From Nansenia antarctica (Eukaryota; Chordata; Actinopteri; Argentiniformes; Microstomatidae): a DNA stretch of 64,000 bases. A model generated the notes under the pieces. The model did not search any database. It was not told the origin of the DNA and saw only the letters and a list, made by a program, of their open reading frames with translations. Shown here piece after piece: positions 13,757 through 24,614 of this stretch; positions within the stretch are counted from its first letter, which is position 1, and each line of letters begins with the position of its first letter. The stretch covers positions 23,246,376-23,310,375 of the forward strand of contig OZ022352.1 in the NCBI GenBank assembly GCA_963989245.1, given 5' to 3'. The translations under genes and the position numbers were made by a program.

Positions 13757-14051
<295 letters not shown>

Positions 14052-14054
14052 TCT

Positions 14055-14780
14055 ATACACACTATATGGACAAAAGTATTGGGACACCCGAACATCACAC
14101 CCATATGTGCTTGTTGAACTTCTCATTCCAAAACCATGGGCATTCATATGGAGTTGGTCCCCACCTTTGCTGCTATAACAGCTTCCACTCTTCTGGGAAG
14201 ACTTTCTACTAGAATAATATTAATACATCCTAGAACCATATTATGGACCGTTGCAGGGATTTGCTCCCATTCAGCCACAAGAGCATTAATGAGGTCGGGC
14301 CACTGATGTTGGGCGAGAAGGACTGGCTCGCAGTCTGCGTTTCAATTCATCCCAAAGGTGTTTCGATGGGGTTGAGGTCAGAGCTCTGTGTGCAGGCCAG
14401 TCAAGTTCTCTCCCAGACCAAACTCGGCAAACCATGTCATTACGGACCTCTCTTTGTGTATGGGGGCATTGTCATGCTGAAACTGGAAAGGGCCTTTCCC
14501 AAACTGTTGCCACAAAGTTGGGAGCATACAATAGGCTAGGTGCACAATCTCACTACTTCCTGAAAGACAACTGGTATGAACATATCCTGTCTCACTCTAT
14601 TGGTTTAATTGATTAATCAGCTGTGCACTGTGTGTTCCAACGGTTTACCGCACAGCTGATTAATCAATTAAACCAATTTGCTGTAGCATTAAGATTTCCC
14701 TTCACTGGAACTAAGGGGCCAAACCATGAGAACAACCCCAGACGATAATTGTGTCCACATACCTTTGTCCATAATGCATA
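14055..14780 (-). mobile_element. Internally deleted Tc1-like transposon
   Basis: The left end (ACTATATGGACAAAAGTATT at 14061, then GGGACACC) and right end (GTGTCCACATACCTTTGTCC at 14751) are inverted repeats typical of fish Tc1-like elements. The interior left half (about 14130-14530) follows the transposase region of that family on the minus strand, and 14683-14740 matches a downstream block; most of the transposase, including the DDE core, is missing. About 145 bp (about 14533-14680) do not belong to the usual element and contain a 28-bp hairpin. Non-autonomous and inactive on its own. Confidence 0.8.
14599..14677. repeat. Perfect 28-bp inverted repeat in Tc1-like element
   Basis: Arms 14599-14626 and 14650-14677 are exact reverse complements with a 23-base loop. 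The hairpin lies in the stretch that interrupts the Tc1-like body, so it may mark a small secondary insertion. Confidence 0.93.
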
Positions 14781-15415
14781 TATATATATATATATATCAA
14801 TGTTAGGTACCCGTTACTCTTGGTGACTGAACTGTGGAGGTTTAACAGTCCTCGTTTCTGACTCTACAGTAAGATTTATGAAAAAGGACTCAAAGGTCAT
14901 ATCCTGCTAAGGTTTAATTAGTTCTTCGTAAAAAGTGGATTTTGACACCTGACTTTTGTGTCCTGGGGAATGTTTTTGAGTATTTCTCAAACAATGGATT
15001 TTTTTTGTGCTGGGCGGCATTTGAGGGTCCAATAATAATGTCATAGTAATGGGGTTAACTCAATACACATGATGCCCATTATTATGCTAATATGTTAATT
15101 GATGTCTTTTGCATTACGCTTCTATGGATTGTTTGCTTAACATAAGACCACCAATAGTATATCAATTACATCATAAATTACAGCAGGTATACTCCCATTC
15201 ATTTCTGACCTGATTTATGAATGCCTCGCATAAGTAAAGTTATAGCCCAGTAAAGTTATAGCCCATTTTGACCTGAGCTCACAAAGAATTTGATGGAATT
15301 CAGAGTCAGAATTCAGAGTCAGAATTTGATGGAATTCAGAGTCAGCTGTATACTGCTTTCTGAACTGAAAGTTTTAGCATAATGGACGCCAACTTTATAT
15401 ATGGATGACACTTAA
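14781..15415. other. Non-coding spacer with local duplications
   Basis: (AT)n at about 14779-14797. The 17-base string AGTAAAGTTATAGCCCA is duplicated in tandem near 15234-15270, and AATTTGATGGAATTCAGAG is repeated at about 15289 and 15323. These look like replication-slippage products. Confidence 0.7.
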
Positions 15416-15615
15416 ACTTACATTTACATAACATTTTGGGCATTTAGCAGACACTTTTATCCAAAGCGACTTACAACAAATACATTTGTCTAAGTAAGTG
15501 AATCATTTATTCATCAGTCATCACAAGAAAATGTATCTGCCATTGGCAGTCATGATATACGGTAGAGAAACGGAACAGAGGGACGGGGAGGTTTCAGGAG
15601 GGACAGTTAAACTTC
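15416..15615 (-). mobile_element. UnaL2-like LINE tail
   Basis: Minus-strand copy with the tail repeats at 15418-15435, the stem-loop at 15452-15468 (loop GGATA on the minus strand) and about 140 bp of 3' UTR including CAAATACATTTGTCTAAG. It is truncated inside the UTR, so no ORF is present. Confidence 0.75.
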
Positions 15616-16463
15616 AAACACTGCTTCTTCTACTAAATATTGCACATGGTACAGCCTAGTAAAGTGCATTCTCGTCTCCTGGGATGTACATCAGATGTCT
15701 CTAATCAGGCCTAGGCTCTCTGTAGGTGCTGCTGCCAATAAGCTTCACAGTCCAGGCTTCAGCTGCAAGGAGGATGACACATTTGGACTCATAACAAAGG
15801 AAGCAACACTGATCCATCTGTCTCTTTCCACTCTCTGGTCAGTCAACAATTCCCTTTTCCTGCTGAGGACTTACTGTACCATATGAACTGCTGTTACTGT
15901 CTTGCCTTGGGGCTGGCTGACAGAGAGAGCTGCTACCAGTGTTGACATGACTGACTGACTGTCATTATCATCAGGATGGGAATTAATTAATCAGATCATG
16001 AGAAACAGCATTGTGTTTCCCTTATGTTTATAGGTTACTATTGGCACAACCACCTCCAACCAGTGGGTTTCTAAAAATAATCAGCTTGTGTTTTCTGTCA
16101 GAATTACCACAAGATAGTACTGTTGAGAGACATTTAAAAGGCATAACTATTAGACACATGGTACTAGTAAGTCCACTGATGGATGGAATCGTTTGAGTGG
16201 AAACCAGTCGCCATTTTAAACAGTGTATAATGAACACTACACTTAAAGTCGATTCAGGGAGCCTTTGCCAACTATACAGTAACTCAAGGAGCTAGTTAGC
16301 TTCCAGATACTGAGAATGAAGCTCAAGATACTGAGAATGAAGCTCAAGATAAAGTTAGGTTACCAGGAAATATCTTATCAACGACCTTCTTACCCCTGCT
16401 ACATTTATGGTGACCTCCTACATGAATGCATCTGTGAGAGATTTGGCATGAGATTTGTCACTG
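15616..16463. other. Non-coding spacer
   Basis: No gene recognised. A 21-bp string containing ACTGAGAATGAAGCTCAAG is tandemly duplicated at about 16306-16350. Confidence 0.5.
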
Positions 16464-16849
16464 CGTGAGCTTAGAATGATAAGGTTCTATCTCCGTTTAG
16501 AATGATAAGGTTCTATCTCCGTTTAGAATGATACGGTTCTATCTCCGTTTAGAATGATAAGGTTCTATCTCCGTTTAGAATGATAAGGTTCTATCTCCGT
16601 TTAGAATGATAAGGTTCTATCTCCGTTTAGGGCAGTTCAGAGATATTGAGCGTCAAAGTTTTTACATTCCATTATGTTTTGTGAGATGGAACCTTTGTAT
16701 TTTATTCATTACTAACTAAAAAATGACAACATTTTAAAAATAACACCACACAGGCATTAATAAACACCTAATGGATCAGAAAACTCAATTTTGACAATGG
16801 AGATAGAACCTTATAATTGGAGATAGAACCTTATAATTCTAACGTCACG
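16464..16849. mobile_element. MITE copy 2 with amplified terminal repeats
   Basis: Same family as 12859-13100: interior and both termini align. Here the left terminal repeat is present six times in tandem (16473-16628) and the right terminal repeat core is duplicated (two 20-bp units ending near 16837). The outer ends CGTGA (16464) and TCACG (to 16849) are flanked by ACTG at 16460-16463 and 16850-16853, a possible 4-bp target duplication. No coding capacity. Confidence 0.78.
16473..16628. repeat. 26-bp tandem repeat, six units
   Basis: Six consecutive 26-bp units, each containing AGAATGATAAGGTTCTATCT, identical except for one A-to-C change in unit three. The unit is the inner part of the MITE terminal inverted repeat. 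There are no spacers between units, so it is not a CRISPR-like array. Confidence 0.97.
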
Positions 16850-16853
16850 ACTG

Positions 16854-17209
16854 GTTGTGAACACCTTACTCATCACTGCACATTGTATATAAAAGCAGAC
16901 TGACCATCCTTGTATGTACGCAGAATGCAGACATTGATCAGATAAATAAAAGGCATCAATAAATCTCAATCTCACCTGGTTAAATAAAGAGTCAGTAATA
17001 GTGACAGTAAAAACATATTTATCATGAAGGATGCCTTTGCTATTGGAGATATGACGTGTTGTGCTGTTAGTGGTGTCATCTGGAAACCCTCCACGCAGAA
17101 CGGGCGTATCTCTGTTTCTCTTCTCCTGAGAGAAAGCTCACCTTGACCCCCCAGGATTATGCTGGGTGATCAACATGAAGTCATGTTGACGTAGAGGGTT
17201 TTGGTGTTG
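16854..17209. other. Non-coding spacer
   Basis: At 16942-16990 a short string with CACCTGGTTAAATAAAGAG resembles the extreme 3' end of the LINE family seen at 43.7 kb, but it is too short to call. Nothing else recognised. Confidence 0.4.
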
Positions 17210-17217
17210 GTTTAACG

Positions 17218-17810
17218 CAGCGTTTCCCAAACTGTGGGGCGCGCCCCCCTAGTGGGGCGCGGGGGTACTGCAGGGGGGGCGCAGAAATATAAAAAAAACT
17301 AATAAAAAAAAAAAACTGTGGGGATACTGCTGCCTTTTGCAACATCGTACCTGTGTGAGATAGGCTTTTCTGCTGTTGCTGCTATCAAAAGCAAATACAG
17401 GTCGAAGTTGAACATTGAGAATGAACTGAGAGTGGCAGTCTCAAAACAACAACCCCGCTTTGAGAAGATTTGCAAGGCAAAGCAAGCACACACAAGTCAT
17501 TGATCGTAATTGTGATAGGAATGTGTAGAGTAAGAATAGTGATGCAGTAGAAATTAGTTAATGTTGATATGTTGAATATTTCAGTGGCACAGGATCATTT
17601 GCCAAGCACTTATGTTCCTTTTCAACCCATAATAAAATATAAAACAATAGTTGGATATGTGTCTTGTTATTATTAGAAGAGAAAATGTAATGTTTGTACA
17701 ACTTTATACAATTAATTATATAAATCTAGGTGGGGACCGGGTTAGGGGGGGCTCGAAAATATTTCCAATTACCCAAGGGGGGCCTGATTGAAAAAGTTTG
17801 GGAACCGCTG
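17218..17810 (+). mobile_element. hAT transposon remnant with near-perfect 8-bp TSD
   Basis: The left end CAGCGTTTCCCAAACT (17218) and the right end AGTTTGGGAACCGCTG (to 17810) are imperfect inverted repeats. They are flanked by GTTTAACG (17210-17217) and GTTTAACT (17811-17818), an 8-bp duplication with one change. G/C-rich subterminal blocks (GGGGCGCG..., GGGGGGCC...) lie at both ends, a feature of this teleost hAT group. The interior keeps only the C-terminal transposase segment. Confidence 0.85.
17318..17503 (+). pseudogene. hAT transposase C-terminal fragment (ZBED5/SCAND3-like)
   Basis: Homology runs from about 17327 to a TGA at 17501-17503. The segment reads SYLCEIGFSAVAAIKSKYRS then KLNIENELRVAV, which matches the conserved hAT dimerisation region (the CE-x-x-FS...K-x-K-x-R-x-x-L pattern) at the end of transposases of the Charlie/Buster/ZBED5-like group. 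In active elements this part mediates oligomerisation and completes the catalytic RNase-H-like fold. The BED zinc finger and the DDE acidic residues are absent, removed by internal deletion, so the product could not cut DNA. The ATG at 17318 is not a true start. The frame is intact over about 58 codons, and the stop lies where family members normally end. Confidence 0.8.
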
Positions 17811-17818
17811 GTTTAACT

Positions 17819-18568
17819 CAACATTGTCGGTTCTACCTTCATGTTGTCACCCACAGCTCATGAATCAAAAGCCGCTGTGTCTAACTCACATTCCCACCCA
17901 AGGTACGGCAAGGAATCTCTGTGCCTCAGAATGGAATTCCACATTAGTTTCCAATGCAGAGAGATATGCACCACAGTATGCATTATCATTCTTACTGTAA
18001 TAGTGTGAACATTTGTAGGGCTACAGTTAATCCTTTATGATTACTTCCAGACAGTATTGTATTTGCAGTCAGTGTTTTACATCCAAAATAACCTGGCTAT
18101 TGTAACAAATGAGACACCCTTTGATATTTTCTATTCTGACAGCTTTGATGCAGCAATTTGAAAGCCATCAGTGACACAGCGGCGACCATAATAAGATGCA
18201 AATTGAGTCCCCCGTCCCAGCAGTGGTGATTAATACAGCATGAAAATGGACCGTGGAGGGCAAGCGTGCTGGGTTAATGACTTATTAGCAGGCCTGGCCT
18301 GGGCAGCACCTGGAGGAGAGAGACCCTTTTTACTTGGAGTGGAGCACTCCCACTTGCTGGAACTGACTCCTTGGTTTGGTTAAGGGTAGTCTTGCAGAGC
18401 CAGACCACATGCCACTGAATATTGCATATAAAGCCTGGCAAGATTTGGTCAGCGGAGACTGGAACCTCTTATGGAAAGTTCAGATAGAAATGTGCCGTGT
18501 GGAACAGGCGTACAGTGCACTGCTTAAGTAATGGTACAACTGAGTACAACTGAGAATTCACTTTACAG
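17819..18568. other. Non-coding; possible conserved element
   Basis: No gene recognised. The part at about 18130-18290 is unique-looking and includes an exact octamer ATGCAAAT (18196-18203), but I have no alignment to show conservation. Confidence 0.35.
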
Positions 18569-18569
18569 T

Positions 18570-18762
18570 GCTGGCGCTCGCTTTCAGAGCCCTTCATGAC
18601 CAAGCCCCCCGCCTACATCTCGGATCTCATCCACCCCTACGCATCCACCCGGTCACTGAGGTCCTCCGACCAGGAGCTCCTGGTCGTACCTAGGGTACCA
18701 AAGGGGACAGAGCATTTGAGGTGACGGCCCCAAGACGTTGGAACGCCCTCCCCTCTTAAACC
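18570..18762 (+). mobile_element. LINE RT C-terminal fragment, decayed
   Basis: Frame-shifted remains of the block that in fish LINEs reads like ALHDQAP...ISDLIHPYASTRSLRSSDQE...LLVVPR, followed by a decayed tail. At least one indel near 18606 breaks the frame, and the copy ends at about 18762 where Tc1-like sequence begins. Clade (Rex/L2) not settled. Confidence 0.6.
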
Positions 18763-19735
18763 TTAAACCTACCAGAAATCAACAGGTTGGAACACCACTA
18801 AAGCAAAAAAAGCACTGGCAAGCTCAGAAATCTCAGCCTGGTAGGCCAAGGAAGACTTCTACAGTGGTTGATTAAAAAATGCTCACCATGATTAAGAAAA
18901 ACCCCAAAACAACTGTCCCACAGATCAGGAACACTCTCCAGCAGGTAAGCAAGAATGTGTCAGAAAATCTGCAGAAGACTTCACCAGCAGAAATACCAGA
19001 GTCTACACTGCAAGGTACAAACCACTATTTAGCCACAAAATCAGGATGTTATGGATGAGACAAAGAGGTACCAGAGTGGTGGAAAAAAAGGAACTGTCCA
19101 TCTCTTCTGTGAGATATGATTGAAGGGGTGTTATGGTTTGGGCATGTACGGCTTCCACTGGAATTGGCTCACTTGTCTTAATTGTTGATGTAACTGCTGA
19201 CAGCAGCAACAGAATGACACATACAGACACGTCTTGTCAGCACAAGTACAAGCAAAATGATGCCTCCAATCTTTATCATACAGCAGGACAATGACCCAAA
19301 ACATCATGCCATATAAGGGAGGTTTTTAGGCCCAAAAAGTGTAGTCAATCTCCAGATTTAAACTCTATTGAACATGTGTTTCATTTGTTGAAGAGGAGAC
19401 AGCAGTACAGGCTCTGCAAACATCACCAGAGAAGATATCCAGCATCTGGTGGGGTCAATGGGTCGTAACCTTCAGACAGTTATTGCATGTAAATGATTGT
19501 CGACAAAATACTAAACATGAGTGCTTGGACATTTAATGGACATTTAATTAGTCTTTCCCATCACCTTTGAGTACACTGAAAAATGGGGACTATGCTTAAA
19601 TGTTTTTGTAATTTCTGAGTGGTGAAACCAATACTGTATGTACACAAATACCATCCAATCAAAGCGGAGATTCTCTGTTTTAACTTTGAGGTAATTGTGC
19701 AAGTTTTTGGAATTTAGAGCTGAAGGGGGAGCTAT
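18763..19735 (+). mobile_element. Tc1-like transposon relic
   Basis: About 970 bp following the body and 3' UTR of a fish Tc1-like element on the plus strand. Transposase remnants span about 18800-19510. The 3' part (19570-19660, GGGGACTATGCTTAAATG) recurs as a small fragment at 45.3 kb. Terminal inverted repeats are too decayed to fix the ends. Confidence 0.75.
18800..19510 (+). pseudogene. Tc1-like DDE transposase pseudogene
   Basis: The coding frame is recoverable only in pieces. Near the start the remains read QPGRPRKTSTVV, with the GRPR motif that contacts DNA, and MIKKNPKTTVPQIRNTLQQ from the second helix-turn-helix. The second catalytic aspartate motif QQDNDPKH is encoded at 19281-19304, and the third-motif context SPDLNSIEHVF at 19349-19381. 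In this group a cut-and-paste enzyme of about 340 residues inserts at TA dinucleotides. Here there are several stops and frameshifts, plus a deletion before the first catalytic aspartate (the segment after 19020 is shortened), so it is inactive. Its divergence suggests an older insertion than the elements at 14.1 and 17.2 kb. Confidence 0.75.
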
Positions 19736-19873
19736 GGCTGTGAGCTTTGTGTTTTTTTTAAATTCTATTTCACAACATTATGTCCTGTTGTGAGGTTCTT
19801 GTCATGAGCTGTGGGTGGCATTGTATGAATGACATCTCTCATTCATCATCTCTATCTCTCTGTCTCTCTCTCT
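19736..19873. other. Short spacer
   Basis: Contains a short CT-rich run at 19845-19873; nothing else recognised. Confidence 0.4.
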
Positions 19874-20887
19874 ATGAATGAATGAATGGACTTTATTGTC
19901 ATTGCTACAGTACAGGTACCAAACAACGAAATTTAGGAGGGGTGGCTCCCCTGGTGTTAGGAAAGGGAAAAAAAATCACTTTTAGAAAAAAAATCACAAG
20001 AAGGGAAGGAGCTGGTTTACATAAATAAAGGCTATGTACACTATCCACTGTACTATACTGTACAGACAGACGACTAGGGTTGTCATATTGCACAATAGTA
20101 TTATTCCACATTTATTTAAAGTGTCGCAGTTTGCAGGCTTGAAATGTACATGTTTGTGCCTCAGCACTACACCTGATTTTTTTTCAGTCCAGCAGCTGCC
20201 ATCAATCCGTCCAGACTGTCCAGGGCCCAGAACTTAGGTCTTTGCTGTGTTCAGGGCCTGGACGGCCCTGTGGTAGAAGCTGTTCTTCAGTCTGTTTGTC
20301 CTTGCGGCCAGGGTCCTGAACCGCCTTTTCGAGGGCAGCCTAGTAAAGTGTTCGTACCCAGGGTGGGTCGGGTCCCTGGAGATCTTGGAGGCCTTCCTGA
20401 GACAGCGTGTGTTGTACAGCTCTTCCAGAGAGGGGAGGCGGGCGCCGGTGATCTTCTGTGCTGTTCTCACGACTCTCTGTAGCGCATTTCTCTCCGCTGT
20501 TGTGCAGCTGGAGAACCAGTTGCAGATGCCGTAGGTGAGGATGCTCTCCACTGCGCCGCGGTAGAAGGTCACCAGTATCTCCTGCTTGCTGTGTTCCTTC
20601 CTGAGGATTCTCAGGGTGTATAGCCGCTGTTGTGCCCTCTTGATGGTGGCTTTTGTGTTGTCCTTCCAGGTCAGGTCATCCCGCATGTGCATCCCCAGGA
20701 ATCGGAGGGTCGAGACTCTCTCCACGCTCTCTCCGTCGATGAGCAGGGGCTGGATCTCAGACTTTTTCCTCCTGAAGTCTACGATGATTTCCTGGGTCTT
20801 TGACTTGTTCAGCAGCAGGTTGTTAACCTTGCACAGCTTGCTCTGTTGCTCTACCTCATCCCTGTACGCCGCCTCGTCCCCCCCCCT
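19874..20887 (-). mobile_element. 5'-truncated LINE (L2/CR1-type), (CATT)n tail
   Basis: On the minus strand this element runs from a C-rich junction near 20887, through the end of the RT ORF (stop at 20234-20236), to a 360-bp 3' UTR ending in AATAAAGTCC and (ATTC)n at about 19875-19888. The UTR is about 95% alike by eye to the copy at 38511-38916 on the other strand. Confidence 0.85.
20234..20887 (-). pseudogene. LINE reverse transcriptase C-terminal half-domain
   Basis: The minus-strand frame is open from about 20887 to the stop at 20234 (about 217 codons). It begins just after the catalytic FADD box, with DEAAYRDEVEQQSKL, and continues through NKSKTQEIIVDFRR, FLGMHMRDDLTW (start of the thumb), LVTFYRGAVESILTYGICNW, RTAQKITGARLPSLEELY and DPTHPGYEHFTRLPSKRRFR to the natural C-terminus. 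The FADD aspartates, the fingers and the endonuclease are absent because of 5' truncation, so no activity is possible. The unbroken frame marks a young copy. By motif order it belongs to the L2/CR1/Rex1 assemblage; the exact clade is uncertain. Confidence 0.85.
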
Positions 20888-21204
20888 ATCTATCTATAAT
20901 GCACCATAGAGGGTAGAATAAAAACATTCTATCAAGTATTTGCTTTGTAAATAAATAGTTTAACTATACAGTATTATTAAAGCCTCATTTGATTCATTCT
21001 ATTTTACCATTCTTGACTATATCAGAACAAATCAAAATGATTTGCACATAGTCATAATTACAATGTATGGAGTCAGATTATTAATATTAGATATGCTTTG
21101 CTATTAACTACAATATAATATATAGAAAAATATAGAAACAAATAAAACAACAAATATATTCAAATGGAAATATTATTATTATATGAAATATTATATTCAT
21201 ATTC
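20888..21204. other. AT-rich spacer between head-to-head LINEs
   Basis: Very AT-rich sequence with no recognisable feature. It separates two LINE fragments whose 5' breakpoints face each other. Confidence 0.6.
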
Positions 21205-21999
21205 AAGGTGTCACCATAATCGGACTCATAACAAACAATAATGAAGACCATTACCGCGAGCAGATAGCCCAAGCAGTCACTTGGTGCCTCAACAACAACC
21301 TCCAGCTCAACTCATCAAAAACACAAGAAATCATCGTAGACTTCAGGCACAGCCCCCCCCCCCAAAAAAAACATCAACACCCTTGGAGAACCCATAACCA
21401 TAACAGACTCCTTCAAATTCCTTGGCACTCACATCAGCAACTCCCTCAAATGGAACACCAACACAGACTTCATCACCAAAAAAGCCCACCAACGACTATT
21501 CTATACTCACCTCATCTATCACAGTTTGGTACGGCAGCTCGGACAGTAAATCAAAAAGGAAACTACAGCAAATAGTAAGGAAATCATCCAAGGTCATCGG
21601 CACCCCTCTCCCATCAGTTGAATCACTGTACCTCAAACGCACCACAAATAGAGCAGAGAGCACATCAAATTATCTCTGACCCCTCCCACCCTGCTCACCA
21701 CCTGTTTCAACTGTTGCCCTCTGGACGGCGCTACGATCCCTGGCCACCAAAACATCCCGCTTCAAAAACAGTTTTTTCCCCTCTGCCATAAGGACTCTCA
21801 ACACCTGACTCACTGCACTGTATAAATTGTAAATTGTAAATATGTTCTGTCTTGTCTTGTGGTTATGTGTGTTCTTGTCCACGTAATAGTCATGTACAAT
21901 GTGTGTATGTTTTTTGACACTGCTTTTGATCTGTACCGACAACAAATTCCACCGACCTAGGTCGTGTGGTCATTAAACTATTCATTCATTCATTCATTG
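21205..21999 (+). mobile_element. 5'-truncated LINE (L2/CR1-type, other family), (ATTC)n tail
   Basis: Plus-strand copy from about 21205 through RT remains and a 3' UTR with GACCTAGGTCGTGTGG to (ATTC)n at about 21978-21998. The UTR differs from that of the minus-strand neighbour, so this is a separate family or subfamily. Confidence 0.8.
21206..21810 (+). pseudogene. LINE reverse transcriptase C-terminal fragment, frameshifted
   Basis: The first part is GVTIIGLITNNNEDHYREQI followed by NNNLQLNSSKTQEIIVDFRH, the segment immediately after the catalytic FADD box. A C-run and A-run near 21352-21369 break the frame. The thumb continues in another frame with FKFLGTHISNSLKWNT. A further part (SSITVWYGSSDSKSKRKLQQ, VRKSSKVIGTPLPSVESLYL) lies in the frame of 21422-21679, and SRFKNSFFPSAIRTLNT near 21760-21806 marks the C-terminus. 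There are at least three frame changes and an internal stop at 21677-21679, so it is dead. The 5' truncation point is within about 15 codons of that in the neighbouring minus-strand copy. Confidence 0.8.
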
Positions 22000-24590
22000 G
22001 TCTACAGAGCCAAAATAAGAAAACATGCTGCACTCACTGTCCCATTACTTACACAGGACACTGCGTCTGCCTCATACCTTCCCCTCCTCTCAAGGTCATG
22101 CCTCTCAATTGGTATTCTTCACAGCGTGGCAATCGAGGAAATGAGTGTGTTGGGGCAGACTGGTGCCTTGCTGTGAGACCAGTAAGGTGGAATCACTTTC
22201 AACAGCAGGGGAGATATGACCACTGTGAGATGGTCATCATTGTTGTGGATTAATGCAATATGACACATTTTATTCTCAGCACAGTCTTCAAATGCATTGT
22301 GGGCTGTGGCCCTGTGCTCTCGTTATGAGACATGAAAGGAAAAATCCTTGGAGGTTGAGTTGTCTGTTGCTACTACCTGGTCAACTCATGTTGGCAAATG
22401 CAAGTTTTGTTTAATTTCTGCTAGTAATAAAGTAATAAAGACTTAGGCATAACTGACACATACATGTAGCTTAATTCAAGCTCAAAACAAGGTCGGCTAG
22501 CCTCTCATAGAAATAAACTGTAACTGTATCTTTTTTCAGGGTATGAATTTCAGCCCCAGCCCTCAGCTGTTTACCAAACGCTTTGTTGTTTGAATGACAC
22601 CTTTAACATCAAATACACTTTAATTGGTTTAATCAGACCCAATCAGGCGTGGCTCGTTTGTCTGAAGTCACTCCTGGTCCAATCAGGATGTGTTTATTGT
22701 TGTAGCCTGCAGGTCCTTCCCCTCTGATTGGCTGTGACTCAGGTGCAAGGTGTCTTCTGAGGTTCTGTCAGACATGGCTGCAGACCTTGGATAAACTCAG
22801 ACATGCACTCGGTCCACACCATCCATCTAGGTTTCTGCTTGTGGAACAAGAAGTGGCAATCAAATCCATTACAACTAACGATTAGTTTGAATAAAGTAGT
22901 ACAGTCTGAATTATATTCCGTGTAATGCCACACCACCATCACTAAGGCTACAGAGGACCAAAGTAATGACTCCAGTTTTTCCCCCAACAGCTCCTTTCCA
23001 ATATCTACCAGCTGTGTTTGTTCAGAAGCGAAAATACTGTATGACTGTAATATATGAAACTACTGTGAGTCATACACTGTATCTCATACACTCAGCATCT
23101 TTTTAGCATTGCAATTATGATGACGTGTCGCGGCTGGCAACACAACAGTGTCATTTAAAGGCTGTTTATTGGATTTCATGATACAGTACATTAGCTGTCT
23201 ACTTAGATGTTCTTCAAAATGACCTGCCATGGTGAATTCCATCAATAAATGTACCGTTATTTTCAGTGACATGAGATCAGGGTAGAGGTGAGCAGGAGAA
23301 GAGGCATCAATCTTCATTTGTCACTGCAGGGTGGCATGTCACATGTATCAGATGGTCACAATTAATAAATTAGAACTCAGAACAGACAATTAGAACTCAG
23401 AACAGACATCTTGATGATGGACCTGCAAATTGAGTCTGCCCAGCAGAGCAGCAGAGATCCTGTAGGACCTTGAGGACATGGAGTCACACCACAGCTGGGA
23501 ACTGGACACCACCACAGGTCAAAGTTGTTACTGTCAATGACATCACACAGAAAATTAGAATTGTTAGTGAATTTAAAACACGTTATGTGGTGTACTGTAT
23601 ATTCAATGATATGCCTTTGGTTTGGAGTAGTTTGGAGTTCTCTTTGTGTGGAAGCCATAGGGTTGCTCTTGTGAATGTACTGGACATATGTGAACGTGTT
23701 TCCCACTGTGGGAGTGTGTTCGGGGTCCAGTGGCTCTGAGCGTTTGCCCCAGGAGTTAAGCCTTAGCACTAACTGTTGATTACAGGGTGGAAAGGGTTTA
23801 CTTTTTACTACCTTAAAAACTCTACAGGGACTTCACCACGTCGGCTCATATAGCTTCTTATGCCTTTGCTTATATTAGATTACATGGTTAGCTAGCCCCA
23901 ATTTCCCTGTTTTTAACATTCACTGTTTGTGAACAATGGCACACTATGCTCCTAGTTGAAGGTCACTCAACGGGAAGCCACTTTAAAAACCATTATAGTA
24001 ATATCCACCCTACAGGCTGGTCACAAATGAACTCTGAGGTAAGTGAAAATTGAGGGCTTTTTCGTGCCCTGGGCATCGTTGAACATGCTGTTGACATTTC
24101 TCAAGACAATGTTTTTCAGGGTAAGTCAATAAAGTCTTTGGTACAGTGTACACCTAAATATAAGCACACCATCTTTATTATACATTACAAAAGTATGTTT
24201 TTTTTCTCCTAGCCAGTGCTATGTGTCATTTGTGTGGTTTCTCTCAATTGTTATATCTCTTATCTCATCATGTGCATTCTATGTGAGACAAATTCCTGTC
24301 AAAAACACCTTATAAAGTATACCAAACTAACCTGAACTGCTTTGTAGTACTGCTGGGAAGACGCTTCAAAACTAGCCAGGCGGGTCAATGACTTGGAACC
24401 AGATAAATCCTTTGACTGCAAGTCTGCAACACATAGTGGCTACCGAGATGATTTAGCAAACAAAGATGCGTTGCAGCTGACTGCTCCTTGGCCTCCTCTG
24501 CCCTGGGTCGATGCCCTGGAATGTGAGTAGTGAACACTGAACAGGCTTGTTTGTTCCTTGTCATCACTCAGCCAGGGCACCTGCTCTGAA
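22000..24590. other. Non-coding sequence
   Basis: No exon or repeat family recognised. Three CCAAT/ATTGG motifs with good NF-Y context lie at 22639, 22679 and 22727, and a fourth ATTGG at 22623. A 20-bp duplication with TTAGAACTCAGAACAGACA occurs at 23369-23409. Confidence 0.4.
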
Positions 24591-24614
24591 CCCCAATTTG
24601 TATGCTGACCCATC

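Noticed and set aside
16473..16628. CRISPR-like array
   Set aside because: Units are contiguous with no spacers, and the context is a eukaryotic MITE.
19874..21999. Single LINE with 5' inversion (twin priming)
   Set aside because: Both halves have their own, different 3' UTRs and tails, so they are two insertions.
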